Shown: positions 1 to 7,880 of the stretch, piece by piece
Layout: each line of letters starts with the position of its first letter
How positions within the stretch are numbered: position 1 is the stretch's first letter
From: Sphaerisporangium album
GTDB taxonomy: Bacteria; Actinomycetota; Actinomycetes; Streptosporangiales; Streptosporangiaceae
Assembly (NCBI RefSeq): GCF_003323745.1
Contig: NZ_QOIL01000028.1
Coordinates: 1-44,400 of the forward strand
Length of the DNA: 44,400 bases
Direction: 5' to 3'
Notes under the pieces: generated by a model
Seen by the model: only the letters and a program-made list of their open reading frames with translations
What the model was told of the DNA's origin: nothing
Databases searched by the model: none
Made by a program: the position numbers and the translations under genes

Positions 1-410
1 GCCCTCCGGCGCCCGCCGTGTTGCCGGTGTGCCGACGTCCACTGTGGCTGTGGCTGTGTGTGTCGTGTTCCCACGCTCCGGGTGCTGACGGTTTCCGCGT
101 GCCGCGGGAGGATGGGTCTCCCCGTTTCCTTCCCCGTTCCCGGGGTTCTGGCTTATGGGTGTTTCCGGGGTGGCGGGTGCGGGCTGGGGTTTGGTGTCAG
201 CCGGGTTCTGGAGGGGGGTGTCCCTTTTCCGGGGCCCGGCTTTTGCATGTCCGGGGCCGGGTCGGCGCCGGGCCGGAGGATGGCCGGCGGGTGGCGGGTG
301 GCGGGTGGCGGTGGGTGGTTGCCGGTGGACCGCCGTATCAGGCGCCGGGTTCGCCGACCCGCGTCCCGCCGCGCCGGCGCCAATGGCGACGAGCCATACC
401 GCGGAGACTC
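1..410. other. Non-coding stretch at window start
   Basis: No credible gene is seen. Open frames exist on both strands, but they lack ribosome-binding sites, have no recognisable domains and overlap one another. The plus strand is strongly G/T-rich (long runs of ggg and gtg). The stretch ends in the tandem repeat at 411-610. It could be the far downstream part of a gene lying left of the window, or true intergenic DNA. Confidence 0.4.
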
Positions 411-610
411 GTCGAGACGGGCGTACGACGGAGAGCTACGACGGGGACGAAACGACAAGGGGGAACCGGAACGACGGGCCGTACGACGGAGACTCGAGAC
501 GGGCCGTACGGTGGAGTCTCGTCGAGACGGGCCGTACCACGGGGAGCTACGACGGGGACGAAACGACGAGGGGGAACCGGAAACGACGGGCCGTACGGCG
601 GAGAATCGAG
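411..610. repeat. Two-copy tandem repeat, about 110-bp period
   Basis: Copy 1 (about 411-498) and copy 2 (about 521-610) both start gtcgagacgg. Both continue through gagctacgacggggacgaaa, then a gggggaaccgg block, and end in gacgggccgtac followed by ggcggaga or gacggaga. They differ by a few substitutions and one inserted base. A shorter unit built on gagactcgtcgagacgggcc also recurs at the junctions (near 404, 490 and 513), so the array has a nested structure. It lies just downstream of the 3' end of the phzF-like gene. No coding sense was found in it. Confidence 0.75.
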
Positions 611-624
611 TGCGGGGTGTCGGG

Positions 625-1419
625 TCATACGTGGAGGTGGCCGGACCAGATGGTTATGGCTTGGCCTGCGAGGGCTACGCGGTCGTCTTGGACCGTGGTG
701 TGGACGGTGCCGCCCCGTTGGGAGAGTTGGGCGCCTATGAGGGAGGCCGGGCCGAGCTTGGCGGTCCAGTAGGGGGCCAGCATGCAGTGGGCGGATCCGG
801 TCACGGGGTCCTCGGGGATGCCGACGGCGGGGGCGAACACGCGGGAGACGTAGTCGGCCTCGCCTGACGGGTCGGCGGCGCGGGCGGTGACGCAGACGGC
901 GCGGGCCGGCAGAGACGCCAGGGCGTCGATGTCCGGGGTCAACGTACGGACCGCGTCCTCGGACTCGAGCTCGGCCAGGATGTCGAAGCGACCCATGCCG
1001 ACCCACGCCGGGAACGCCCCCAGGGCCTTGCCGAGGGCCTCCGGAGGGGATATCTCAGCCACCGGGATGGCCGGGAAATCCATCGAAATACGGTCGTGAT
1101 CAAGCTTCTGAGTGGTCAGGATTCCACTCTTCGTAGAAAATTCGATCGAATCGGAGGCCGCTCCGATCGAATACAGCACGTGTGCGGATGCCAGGGTGGC
1201 GTGCCCGCACAATGCCACCTCGGCCGCGGGAGTGAACCAGCGCAGGGAGTACGGCCGGCCGTCGTCCTGCTCCAGAACGAACGCCGTCTCGGAGTGCCGC
1301 ATCTCGCTGGCCAGGGCTTGCATCCACTCGTCGGATCGCGGACTCTCCAGCAGGCAGACGGCGGCGGGGTTACCCTTGAAGGCCTGATCGGTGAACGAAT
1401 CGACGGTGAAGATACGCAT
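625..1419 (-). CDS. PhzF-family isomerase/epimerase
   Basis: This 264-residue protein has the two-lobed PhzF (diaminopimelate-epimerase-like) fold. The N-terminal lobe opens MRIFTVDSFTD, followed by the GNPAAV motif. The family's catalytic glutamate is Glu44, in RHSETAFV. The CGHATLA motif and the C-terminal GIPEDPVTGSAHC motif, both typical of the family, are present. The length is normal for the family. The ATG start has AGGA 8 bases upstream. In phenazine producers PhzF isomerises dihydro-hydroxyanthranilate, but no other phenazine gene is here. Stand-alone members are common housekeeping or resistance-type proteins of unknown substrate, so the precise reaction cannot be assigned. It is divergent from the sepF-like gene. 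Confidence 0.9.
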   Translation of the reverse strand: MRIFTVDSFTDQAFKGNPAAVCLLESPRSDEWMQALASEMRHSETAFVLEQDDGRPYSLRWFTPAAEVALCGHATLASAHVLYSIGAASDSIEFSTKSGILTTQKLDHDRISMDFPAIPVAEISPPEALGKALGAFPAWVGMGRFDILAELESEDAVRTLTPDIDALASLPARAVCVTARAADPSGEADYVSRVFAPAVGIPEDPVTGSAHCMLAPYWTAKLGPASLIGAQLSQRGGTVHTTVQDDRVALAGQAITIWSGHLHV

Positions 1420-1584
1420 GCCGGCGATCCTATCGACCCCCGGATAACCGGTCGAAACCGCTGTGCAACCCGTGCAAAATCAAAAGGACGTGGGCGTGTC
1501 GCACCCTCCCCGGCGGCGGGTCCGTTACGGTCATTTGTGTCGGGGCACGGCGAATGTGGCCGGTTCTCGCGGAAAGGACAGCCG

Positions 1585-1965
1585 ATGGGGGCAGTGCGCA
1601 GGGTGGTGAGTTACCTTGGCCTGGGCGATGGGGATCAGTACGACGAGCCCTACGACTATGACGAGTACGAGGATGAGTGGATGCCCGCGTCGGAACGGGC
1701 CGCCAGGCGCTGGGGGTCGGGTGGGGATCCCGCACGGATCATCATGATCCGCCCGCGGAAGTACTCCGACGCGCTCATCGTGGGGCAGCACTTCCGGGAC
1801 GGCCAGGCGGTCATCATGGACGTGGCCGGCATGTCCATGGCCGAGGCCACCCGTATGGTCGACTTCGCCGCCGGTCTCACCTACGGCTGCGAGGGGCGCA
1901 TCGAGCGGATCGCCGACAAGGTGTTCCTGCTCGCCCCCGCCGACGTCGAGATCACGAACACGTAG
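1585..1965 (+). CDS. SepF-like cell-division protein
   Basis: This 126-residue protein has an acidic, Tyr/Asp-rich linker (residues about 15-35) followed by a SepF domain (DPARIIMIRPRKYSDALIVG...VIMDVAGM...ARMVDFAAGLTYG...FLLAP). SepF binds FtsZ and membrane and acts at the Z-ring. The start is an ATG 5 bases after GGAAAGGA; the open frame reads further upstream without a better site. It is shorter than the main actinobacterial SepF, which lies in the division cluster next to ftsZ. The lack of any dcw neighbours here suggests an accessory SepF paralogue, comparable to the Streptomyces SflA/SflB proteins. The paralogue call is inference; the domain call is firm. Confidence 0.85.
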   Translation: MGAVRRVVSYLGLGDGDQYDEPYDYDEYEDEWMPASERAARRWGSGGDPARIIMIRPRKYSDALIVGQHFRDGQAVIMDVAGMSMAEATRMVDFAAGLTYGCEGRIERIADKVFLLAPADVEITNT

Positions 1966-2154
1966 GCCCAGGAGACAGATCGGGTCGTGTCCGGCGGTGG
2001 TGCTGCTGAGGACCTGGAGTCCCTGGGGCCTAGGGCTGTGGACGACGACGCGACGACGCCGGCCATGGAACGCCGCGCTGGGGATCCGGCGCCGCGTTCT
2101 TCGTTCGAGGAGAGGTACCTGGCGGGCTCAGTGAGCCTGCTCTACCAGGATGAC

Positions 2155-2186
2155 GAACGAGGCCGTCGTGATGGGCGGCCTCGTTC
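2155..2186. terminator. Bidirectional hairpin terminator
   Basis: A perfect 11-bp stem (GAACGAGGCCG at 2155-2165, CGGCCTCGTTC at 2176-2186) with a 10-base loop lies between the convergent sepF-like gene and the membrane-protein gene. No long T-tract follows, as is usual in actinomycetes. Confidence 0.75.
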
Positions 2187-2257
2187 TCGTATACGCCCCG
2201 TCTGGTACATGCCCGCCGCGAACCTCGTCGCGGCCGATCTGCCTCGGTCGCCGCCGG

Positions 2258-3850
2258 TCAGCGTGATGCGGGGGGACGCTGGTCGGCGACCGCCGGGCCT
2301 CGGCGCAGGAGGCGGGTGAGTGCCGTGAGGTTCTCCTGGGCGGTCGTGGACCGCTGCTCCGCCTCGCGCGCGTAGTCGTGCAACGCCCACACCGCCGCCT
2401 CGGCCTGCTCCCGCAGCCGGGTGATCTCGGCCTCGACGCGGCGGGCCTCGGCCTGCTCCCGGACGTTCGCGCGCCACAGCAGGAAGCCGGCGATGCCGCC
2501 AAGGACGAGAGAGGCGACGGCGAACAGCTCGGACACCGTGAAGGCCAGCACCAGGGCCGCGACGGGCAGCAGCGCGGGGCCGTACACCAGCCAGCGCGAG
2601 GAGCGGCGCGCGGCCCCCTCGGCGTGGATGGCCGCCTCGGCGGCGGTGAGGGAGGGCACGTCGGGGCCCTCGGGCCGAAGGATCACCTCGTGTCCGAGCA
2701 GGGGCACGGTGATCTCCGAGGGCGGCGCGACCCCGGTCGCCTCGGCCAGTTCCCCGGCGGCGGTGCGGACGACGGGCGCGGCGACGTGGAAGGCGATGGC
2801 CGCGAGGTACGGGTCCGAGCCGGGCTGGATGTCGTCCAGGAGGTGCGCGCTCAGCGCCCCGAGCGGTCCCGGTTCCTCCGCGTGGACGAGGGAGCGGAGA
2901 ACGGTGAGCGGCTCTGTGTCGGGCCAGGGGCCGGGGCGCTCACCTCTGGGGATCAGCGGCGGGCGGGTGGAGGTGATCTCGGTGCAGCGTTCGAGCAGGC
3001 GCTTCAGGCGGGACGCGGCCCGTACCGGCTCGGCCAGCTCGGGGACATCGGCCAGCGCGGGCAGGGTGGTCATTGCGGGTGACGCGGCGGAGGCGTCCTC
3101 CGGGGCGAGGGCGCGCAGCCACAGGTCGGGCTCGATGGCCGAGGAGACGCCTGAGGCGTCGAGCTTGCGCAGCACGAAGATCTTGCCAGCGGGTCCGTAC
3201 GCGCCTCGGGCGGCGGCGGTCCACAGGGCGCGCTGGCCTGGTGTCACGGGCCGGTCGGCGGACAGCTCGCCGAAGGCGGTGCCGAGCCACGAGGCGTGGA
3301 TACGGTCGCCGTTGCCGCTGATGGCGAGGGCCAGACAGAGGAACAGGGCGGTCCCGGCCTCGTCGAGCTGCGCGGCGCGGCTGAGCGGCTCCAGGGCGTC
3401 GTCCCCGGAGAGGATGAGGACGAGTGCCTCGATCGCCGGGGCGAGCCAGGAGCCGGGCATGTGGAGGCCGCCCGGCGGCAGCGCCGGCGCGGTGCCGTCC
3501 GCGGCGAGCTGAGTGAACAGACCCTCGGCATACCGCCGCAACTCTGAGACGTCCCCGACACCGCTCCCCGAGAGGTCCCCGACGGCGGCGCCTGCGGCAC
3601 CCCCGAAGGCAGGCCCGGAGAGGTCTGCGGCGTTGGGGCCCACGGCATCCCCGGGGCCACGTCCCAGGACGTTCCCGGCGGGGAGTCCTGTGGTGGTCCC
3701 GGCGGGAGGTTTCATGGCGTTCCCCGTGGTCGGAGCGGAGGGGCTCGCCGTGGGGGGTTCTGCTGGGGACCCCGCCGGGGCGGGGGTGGGGCGTGGGGGC
3801 GGCACGGGGTTCGCGGCGCCGGAGATGCCGGAGTTCTCGGTCAGGTCCAT
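2258..3850 (-). CDS. Unknown protein with coiled-coil membrane tail
   Basis: I do not recognise this 530-residue protein. From the N-terminus it has a Pro/Gly/Ala-rich low-complexity region (about 1-115), then an alpha-helical soluble region (about 115-400) containing segments such as LSRAAQLDEAGTALFLCLAL. Two closely spaced hydrophobic helices follow at about 410-455 (LLPVAALVLAFTVSELF, VLGGIAGFLLW). A charged Glu/Arg/Ala-rich coiled coil (about 460-510) ends the chain. This layout suggests a membrane-tethered protein with both termini in the cytoplasm. I chose the ATG at 3850 (MDLTENSG), because the TTG at 3865 abuts its only GGGGAG with no spacing. It lies downstream of argS across a 202-bp gap and is probably transcribed separately. 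Confidence 0.7.
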   Translation of the reverse strand: MDLTENSGISGAANPVPPPRPTPAPAGSPAEPPTASPSAPTTGNAMKPPAGTTTGLPAGNVLGRGPGDAVGPNAADLSGPAFGGAAGAAVGDLSGSGVGDVSELRRYAEGLFTQLAADGTAPALPPGGLHMPGSWLAPAIEALVLILSGDDALEPLSRAAQLDEAGTALFLCLALAISGNGDRIHASWLGTAFGELSADRPVTPGQRALWTAAARGAYGPAGKIFVLRKLDASGVSSAIEPDLWLRALAPEDASAASPAMTTLPALADVPELAEPVRAASRLKRLLERCTEITSTRPPLIPRGERPGPWPDTEPLTVLRSLVHAEEPGPLGALSAHLLDDIQPGSDPYLAAIAFHVAAPVVRTAAGELAEATGVAPPSEITVPLLGHEVILRPEGPDVPSLTAAEAAIHAEGAARRSSRWLVYGPALLPVAALVLAFTVSELFAVASLVLGGIAGFLLWRANVREQAEARRVEAEITRLREQAEAAVWALHDYAREAEQRSTTAQENLTALTRLLRRGPAVADQRPPASR

Positions 3851-4052
3851 GCTCAAAGCGGGCAACTCCCCGAAGGCGTGAGGAAGGCCCCCGGTGGCGA
3901 GGGTTCGGCAGGCATTCCCATGACCGCGCCAAGGTTAGTTCTTTGGGCGCCGCCGTGTACGACGGCACGCCGACGTGCGGGGCGAGGATCGGGGACCGGG
4001 GGCGGAGCAGGTCAGATCGCGTGGTGCCGGCCGGGGGTGGGGGTGGGGGTGG

Positions 4053-5795
4053 TCACATGCGGTCGGGGACGGGGACGCCGAGGAGGTTCAGGCCGGACTG
4101 GAGGACGTGCAGGGCCAGGGCGCACAGGGCCAGGCGGGAGGTGCGGGTCGCCGGGTCGACGTCGTCCTTCAGGACCGGGCACTTCTCGTAGAAGGTGGTG
4201 AAGGCGCTCGCCGTCTCGTAGAGGTAGGCGCAGACGCGGTGGGGCTCGGCCGTGGCGGCGGCGTTCTCGACGACCGTGCCGAACCCCAGAAGCTGGAGCG
4301 CCAGGTCGCGCTCGGCCTGCTCGCCGAGGATGATCGGCCCGCTGACCTCGGACGGGTCGACGCCGCCCTTGCGGAAGATCGAGCGGATTCGCGCCGTGGC
4401 GTACTGCATGTACGGCCCGGTGTTGCCGGTGAAGGCCAGCATACGGTCGAAGTCGAAGATGTACTCGCTGTCGTGGCTGACCGACAGGTCGGCGTACTTC
4501 ACCGCGCCGATGCCGACCGTGCGGGCGATCTCGGCGCGCGTCGCCTCGTCGTAGCCGCGCTCGGCGATGGCCGCGGAGGCACGCTCGACGGCTTCCTCCA
4601 GCAGGTCGGTGAGCTTGACGCTCTCGCCGCTGCGCGTGCGGAACCGGCGGCCGTCGGCGCCGAGCATCATGCCGATCTGGATGTGCTCGGCGGAGGCCTC
4701 GTCGGGCAGCCAGCCCGCCTGCCGGGCGGCGGCGAAGACCATCTGGAAGTGCAGGGCCTGATCGGCGCCCACGACGTACAGGATGCGGTCGGCCTTCAGG
4801 TCGCGCACGCGGTAGCGGATGGCGGTCATGTCGGTCGTCGCGTAGCCGTACCCGCCGTCGCTCTTCCTGATGATCAACGGCAGGGGCTTGTCGTCGCTGC
4901 CCTTGAAGCCGGGGGGGAACACGCACAGCGCGCCCTCGCTCATCACCGCGACCCCGGCGGCCTCCAGGTCGTCGCAGGTCTCGGCGAGCATGGGGTTGTA
5001 CATGCTCTCGCCGGCGATGTCGGCGTCCGTCAGCGTGACGCCGAGCAGGGAGTAGACCCGGTTGAAGTAACGGATCGTGGCGTCCATGAACAGGTGCCAC
5101 AGCCGGAGCGTCTCCGGGTCCTCCGACTGCAGGGTGCCCACACGGCGGCGCGAGCGCTCCTTGAAGGCCGGGTCGGCGTCGAACTTCGCCCGCGCCTCCT
5201 GGTAGTACTCGTTGGTCTCGCCGGACTCCAGGCGGGCGAGGGCGTTGGCCTCGCCGATGTCGAGCAGGTGCTCGATGAGCATGCCGAACTGGGTGCCCCA
5301 GTCGCCGAGGTGGTTCTGCCGGATGACCCGGTTGCCGAGGTGGTGCTGGATGCGCGCCAGCGAGTCGCCGACGATGGTCGTGCGCAGGTGCCCGACGTGC
5401 ATCTCTTTGGCGGCGTTGGGCGCGGAGTAGTCGATGACGACGGTCTGCGGGGGCGTGGAGCGCCCGACGCCGCTGCGCGGGTCCTGGAGCGTGAGCCGGG
5501 CCTGCTCGGCGATCCAGTCGTCGTTCAGCGTGATGTTGAGGAAGCCGGGACCGCTGACCTCGATCTTGGAGAACGCGTCGCCGGCGCCGGCCGCGCCGAG
5601 GGCGTCGGCGATGGCCTGGGCGACCTCCCGCGGGGCACGTCGCAGCCGCTTGGCCAGGCTCAGCGCGACGTTCGCCTGGAAGTCGGCGAACTGGGAGGGC
5701 CGGATCAGCGGGTCGGCGCCCATGTACTCCGGACCGAAAGCGGTGGCCAGCGCCTGCTGGACCCGCTCGGTGAGCACGAGCTGCGGGTCGGTCAT
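4053..5795 (-). CDS. argS: Arginyl-tRNA synthetase
   Basis: ArgS charges tRNA-Arg in the cytoplasm. The 580-residue length is typical. It has the class I core: an N-terminal Add1 domain (1-100), the HIGH-type signature HVGH at residues 133-136 within SAPNAAKEMHVGHLRTT, and further conserved segments NHLGDWGTQFG, YVVGADQALHFQ and VKYADLSVSHDSEYIFDFDRML. The C-terminal DALR anticodon-binding domain (about 460-580) contains GNTGPYMQYATARI. It ends at PVPDRM. The ATG start is preceded by a weak AGG. It lies 155 bp after plsX on the same strand and is otherwise unlinked. A long frame on the opposite strand here is only its shadow. Confidence 0.97.
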   Translation of the reverse strand: MTDPQLVLTERVQQALATAFGPEYMGADPLIRPSQFADFQANVALSLAKRLRRAPREVAQAIADALGAAGAGDAFSKIEVSGPGFLNITLNDDWIAEQARLTLQDPRSGVGRSTPPQTVVIDYSAPNAAKEMHVGHLRTTIVGDSLARIQHHLGNRVIRQNHLGDWGTQFGMLIEHLLDIGEANALARLESGETNEYYQEARAKFDADPAFKERSRRRVGTLQSEDPETLRLWHLFMDATIRYFNRVYSLLGVTLTDADIAGESMYNPMLAETCDDLEAAGVAVMSEGALCVFPPGFKGSDDKPLPLIIRKSDGGYGYATTDMTAIRYRVRDLKADRILYVVGADQALHFQMVFAAARQAGWLPDEASAEHIQIGMMLGADGRRFRTRSGESVKLTDLLEEAVERASAAIAERGYDEATRAEIARTVGIGAVKYADLSVSHDSEYIFDFDRMLAFTGNTGPYMQYATARIRSIFRKGGVDPSEVSGPIILGEQAERDLALQLLGFGTVVENAAATAEPHRVCAYLYETASAFTTFYEKCPVLKDDVDPATRTSRLALCALALHVLQSGLNLLGVPVPDRM

Positions 5796-5834
5796 GCCCC
5801 CAAGGATATCGGCTGATCACCCGGCCCGCAGATG

Positions 5835-5843
5835 TTATCCACA
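5835..5843 (+). promoter_or_regulatory. Isolated perfect DnaA box
   Basis: TTATCCACA, the canonical 9-mer, lies in the plsX-argS gap 40 bp upstream of the argS start. No second box is seen nearby, so this is not an origin. It could be a DnaA titration or regulatory site, or chance. Confidence 0.35.
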
Positions 5844-5950
5844 GCCATGATCATCACGAGGGGGGCGCCTCGGGGTTGAGGGTCGGAGAGGGGTCGCCTT
5901 GGGCCTCGTACGGTACGTCCAGGGCGTCTCCAATGGGAGCGGTGGAGGGC

Positions 5951-6970
5951 TCAGCGGCGGCGCAGGGACTTGTGCCCGGCCGCGATGCGCTCTCCGACGT
6001 GGGTGACCGTGCCCTGGCGCGCGAGGGTGCGGGCGAGCACGCACGCCGCGGCCACGCCCTTGGCCGTCGAGGCGCCGTGCGCGATCACCACGGTGCCGTT
6101 CAGGCCGAGCAGCACTGCCCCGCCGTACACCTCGGGGTCGAGGCGTTTACGCAGGTCGCGCAGCCGTCCGCGCTGGAGCGCCGCCGCGAGTCGCGAGAGG
6201 CGCCCGGCTTCGAGGGTCTCGCGCAGTTCGGCGAAGGCGTACCGGACGGCCCCCTCCATGGTCTTGAGGGCGATGTTGCCGGTGAAGCCGTCGGTGACGA
6301 TGACGTCGACGACGCCGTTCAGCAGGTCGTGCCCCTCGATGTTGCCGGTGAAGTTCAGGGTGGGGACGGCGGCGAGCAGTTCGTGGGCGCGTTTGGTGAG
6401 CTTGTTGCCCTTCTCGGCCTCGCCGCCGATCGTGAGCAGCCCGACGCGGGGCCGTTCGATGCCGAGGGCCGTCTCGGCGTACGCGGCGCCGAGGTGGGCG
6501 AACTGCACGAGGATCTCGGGTTTGACGTCGGCGGTCGCGCCGGCGTCCAGCAGGACGGTGGGGTGGGGCCTGGTCGGCAGGGGGACGGCGATGGCGGGCC
6601 GCAGCACGCCCTGCTGGGCCCTCAGCCGCAGCTTGCCGGTGGCCACGACCCCGGCCGTGGAGCCGGCGGAGACGACGGCGGAGGCGTCGCCCCGGCGCAC
6701 GAGATGGCAGGCGACGGCGATGCTGGATCGGGGACGGCGCAGGCTGGCGAGGGCACCCTCGTCCATGGCGAGTGCCTCCTCCGCCCGGACGATCGGGATC
6801 TCTCCGACGGCGTCGTGCGCGGCGAGCGCCTCGGAGATCGTGCGGGGCGCGCCGACGAGCACGATGGGCACGCCGTGGTCCCGTACGGCCGCCACGGCTC
6901 CCGCCACGATCGCGCCAGGGGCGTTGTCGCCTCCCATGGCGTCCAGGGCTATCGGCGGAATGCCGTCCAA
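5951..6970 (-). CDS. plsX: Phosphate acyltransferase PlsX
   Basis: PlsX converts acyl-ACP and phosphate to acyl-phosphate, the donor for PlsY in phospholipid synthesis. The 339-residue protein carries the hallmark N-terminus IALDAMGGDNAP, then SAGSTAGVVATGKL, LLDAGATADVKPEILVQFAHLG and the C-terminal NTIGGEAEKGNKL-like and VTDGFTGNIALKTMEG motifs. The start is a TTG (6970) with GAGGTG 5 bases upstream. plsX usually sits with rpmF, rnc and fabD/acpP. Here it stands alone ahead of argS, so it may be a relocated or second copy. The C-terminus is basic (GHKSLRRR). Confidence 0.92.
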   Translation of the reverse strand: MDGIPPIALDAMGGDNAPGAIVAGAVAAVRDHGVPIVLVGAPRTISEALAAHDAVGEIPIVRAEEALAMDEGALASLRRPRSSIAVACHLVRRGDASAVVSAGSTAGVVATGKLRLRAQQGVLRPAIAVPLPTRPHPTVLLDAGATADVKPEILVQFAHLGAAYAETALGIERPRVGLLTIGGEAEKGNKLTKRAHELLAAVPTLNFTGNIEGHDLLNGVVDVIVTDGFTGNIALKTMEGAVRYAFAELRETLEAGRLSRLAAALQRGRLRDLRKRLDPEVYGGAVLLGLNGTVVIAHGASTAKGVAAACVLARTLARQGTVTHVGERIAAGHKSLRRR

Positions 6971-7070
6971 GCGGTCACCTCGTACGGAATCAGTGTGTGT
7001 CCCGCATCGTAGGTGGCCGAGCCGAGTGTTCTGCGCGCCAGGGCGGACGCCGGGGTGGTCAGGGTGGTCG

Positions 7071-7709
7071 TCAGCCGGACTGTCCGGGCCAGGGGCCGGA
7101 GTGCCCGGGCCAGTAGTGCCAGGGCCAGTGGGGAGCGCTGTCCCCGCGTGAGACGACGACCTTGCCGAACATCGCCCGCCCCGTCACCCGGATGAGCGGG
7201 CCGTTGGGGTCGCCCCCCTCGTTGCCGCCGGAGATGTGACGCTTGGAGAAGATGGCGCTGCCCTCGTCCATCACCCGGGCGTTCTCGGGGACGCGGACGA
7301 TGAGCTTGCCGCAGAACGAGTTGAGCTCGAGGGTGACCTCGCGGCCGGGCAGTACGGCGTCGGTGAGGTCGATGATGAGCGCGCCGAAGGTGGAGCGCAG
7401 GACGGTGTGGCGACCGGCCACCCAGCGGCCTCCACGGATGATCTTGCTGAAGACGGCCGTGACCTCCTGCTGGTCCGCGCTGTAGCCGGACGTGGAAGCG
7501 GGGGCGAGGCCGGGCAGGTCGCGGGTGAGCGGGACCAGGTCGCCGACGGTGACGGCACTGTAGGCGGCCTCCAGCCTGTCGGCGTGCTCGACGCTGGTGA
7601 GGCGGCCGGTGGCCAGAGCCTCGCCCAGGATGGCGGCGATGTGATCGCGGTCGGCGTCGGACGCGCGCTGCGCGGTGTCGCCTGATTCGAAGGGCGTAAG
7701 AGAGCTCAC
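7071..7709 (-). CDS. DUF1707 / LiaF-like C-terminal domain protein
   Basis: This 212-residue protein has two parts. The first is an N-terminal DUF1707 domain (about residues 12-65: RASDADRDHIAAILGEALATGRL... ending VPLTRDLP). The second is a beta-rich C-terminal region related to the LiaF/cell-wall-active-antibiotic-response fold (VFSKIIRGGRWVAGRHT...LELNSFCGKLIVRVPENARV). The tail is Trp/Pro/Gly-rich. No transmembrane helix is present, so it is probably cytoplasmic or peripheral. The GTG at 7709 is chosen because it precedes the conserved region closely; it has no Shine-Dalgarno. TACGCT lies 7 bases upstream, which would suit a leaderless message. It is divergent from the radical SAM gene. 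The function of this family is unknown. Confidence 0.8.
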   Translation of the reverse strand: MSSLTPFESGDTAQRASDADRDHIAAILGEALATGRLTSVEHADRLEAAYSAVTVGDLVPLTRDLPGLAPASTSGYSADQQEVTAVFSKIIRGGRWVAGRHTVLRSTFGALIIDLTDAVLPGREVTLELNSFCGKLIVRVPENARVMDEGSAIFSKRHISGGNEGGDPNGPLIRVTGRAMFGKVVVSRGDSAPHWPWHYWPGHSGPWPGQSG

Positions 7710-7733
7710 ACGGACCAGCGTAGCCCAACTCAA

Positions 7734-7749
7734 GATATGTCGCGATATC
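7734..7749. promoter_or_regulatory. Palindrome GATAT-N6-ATATC
   Basis: An inverted repeat lies at the upstream edge of the DUF1707 gene, in the 171-bp region shared with the divergent radical SAM gene. It is AT-rich against a GC-rich background and is a candidate operator. The regulator is unknown. Confidence 0.35.
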
Positions 7750-7880
7750 CGGAAGGTTTTACCAACGCTTTTCGGTCATACGGAACCAAGCCGACGCGTC
7801 GGCGCGTCCGTAAGAGCAACAGACGCACAACATGCGCATCAGGTTTACCGGACGGCCCCACAAGAGAGGAAAAATCTCGA

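Noticed and set aside
18..867. Overlapping frames in the first 900 bp, plus strand
   Set aside because: They run through a tandem repeat and into the antisense of the phzF-like gene, and have no ribosome sites or domains.
625..1419. Phenazine biosynthetic cluster
   Set aside because: Only a PhzF-family protein is present; no other phz gene is nearby and the family is widespread outside phenazine producers.
3975..5816. Frame of about 610 codons antisense to argS
   Set aside because: argS is unambiguous on the minus strand.
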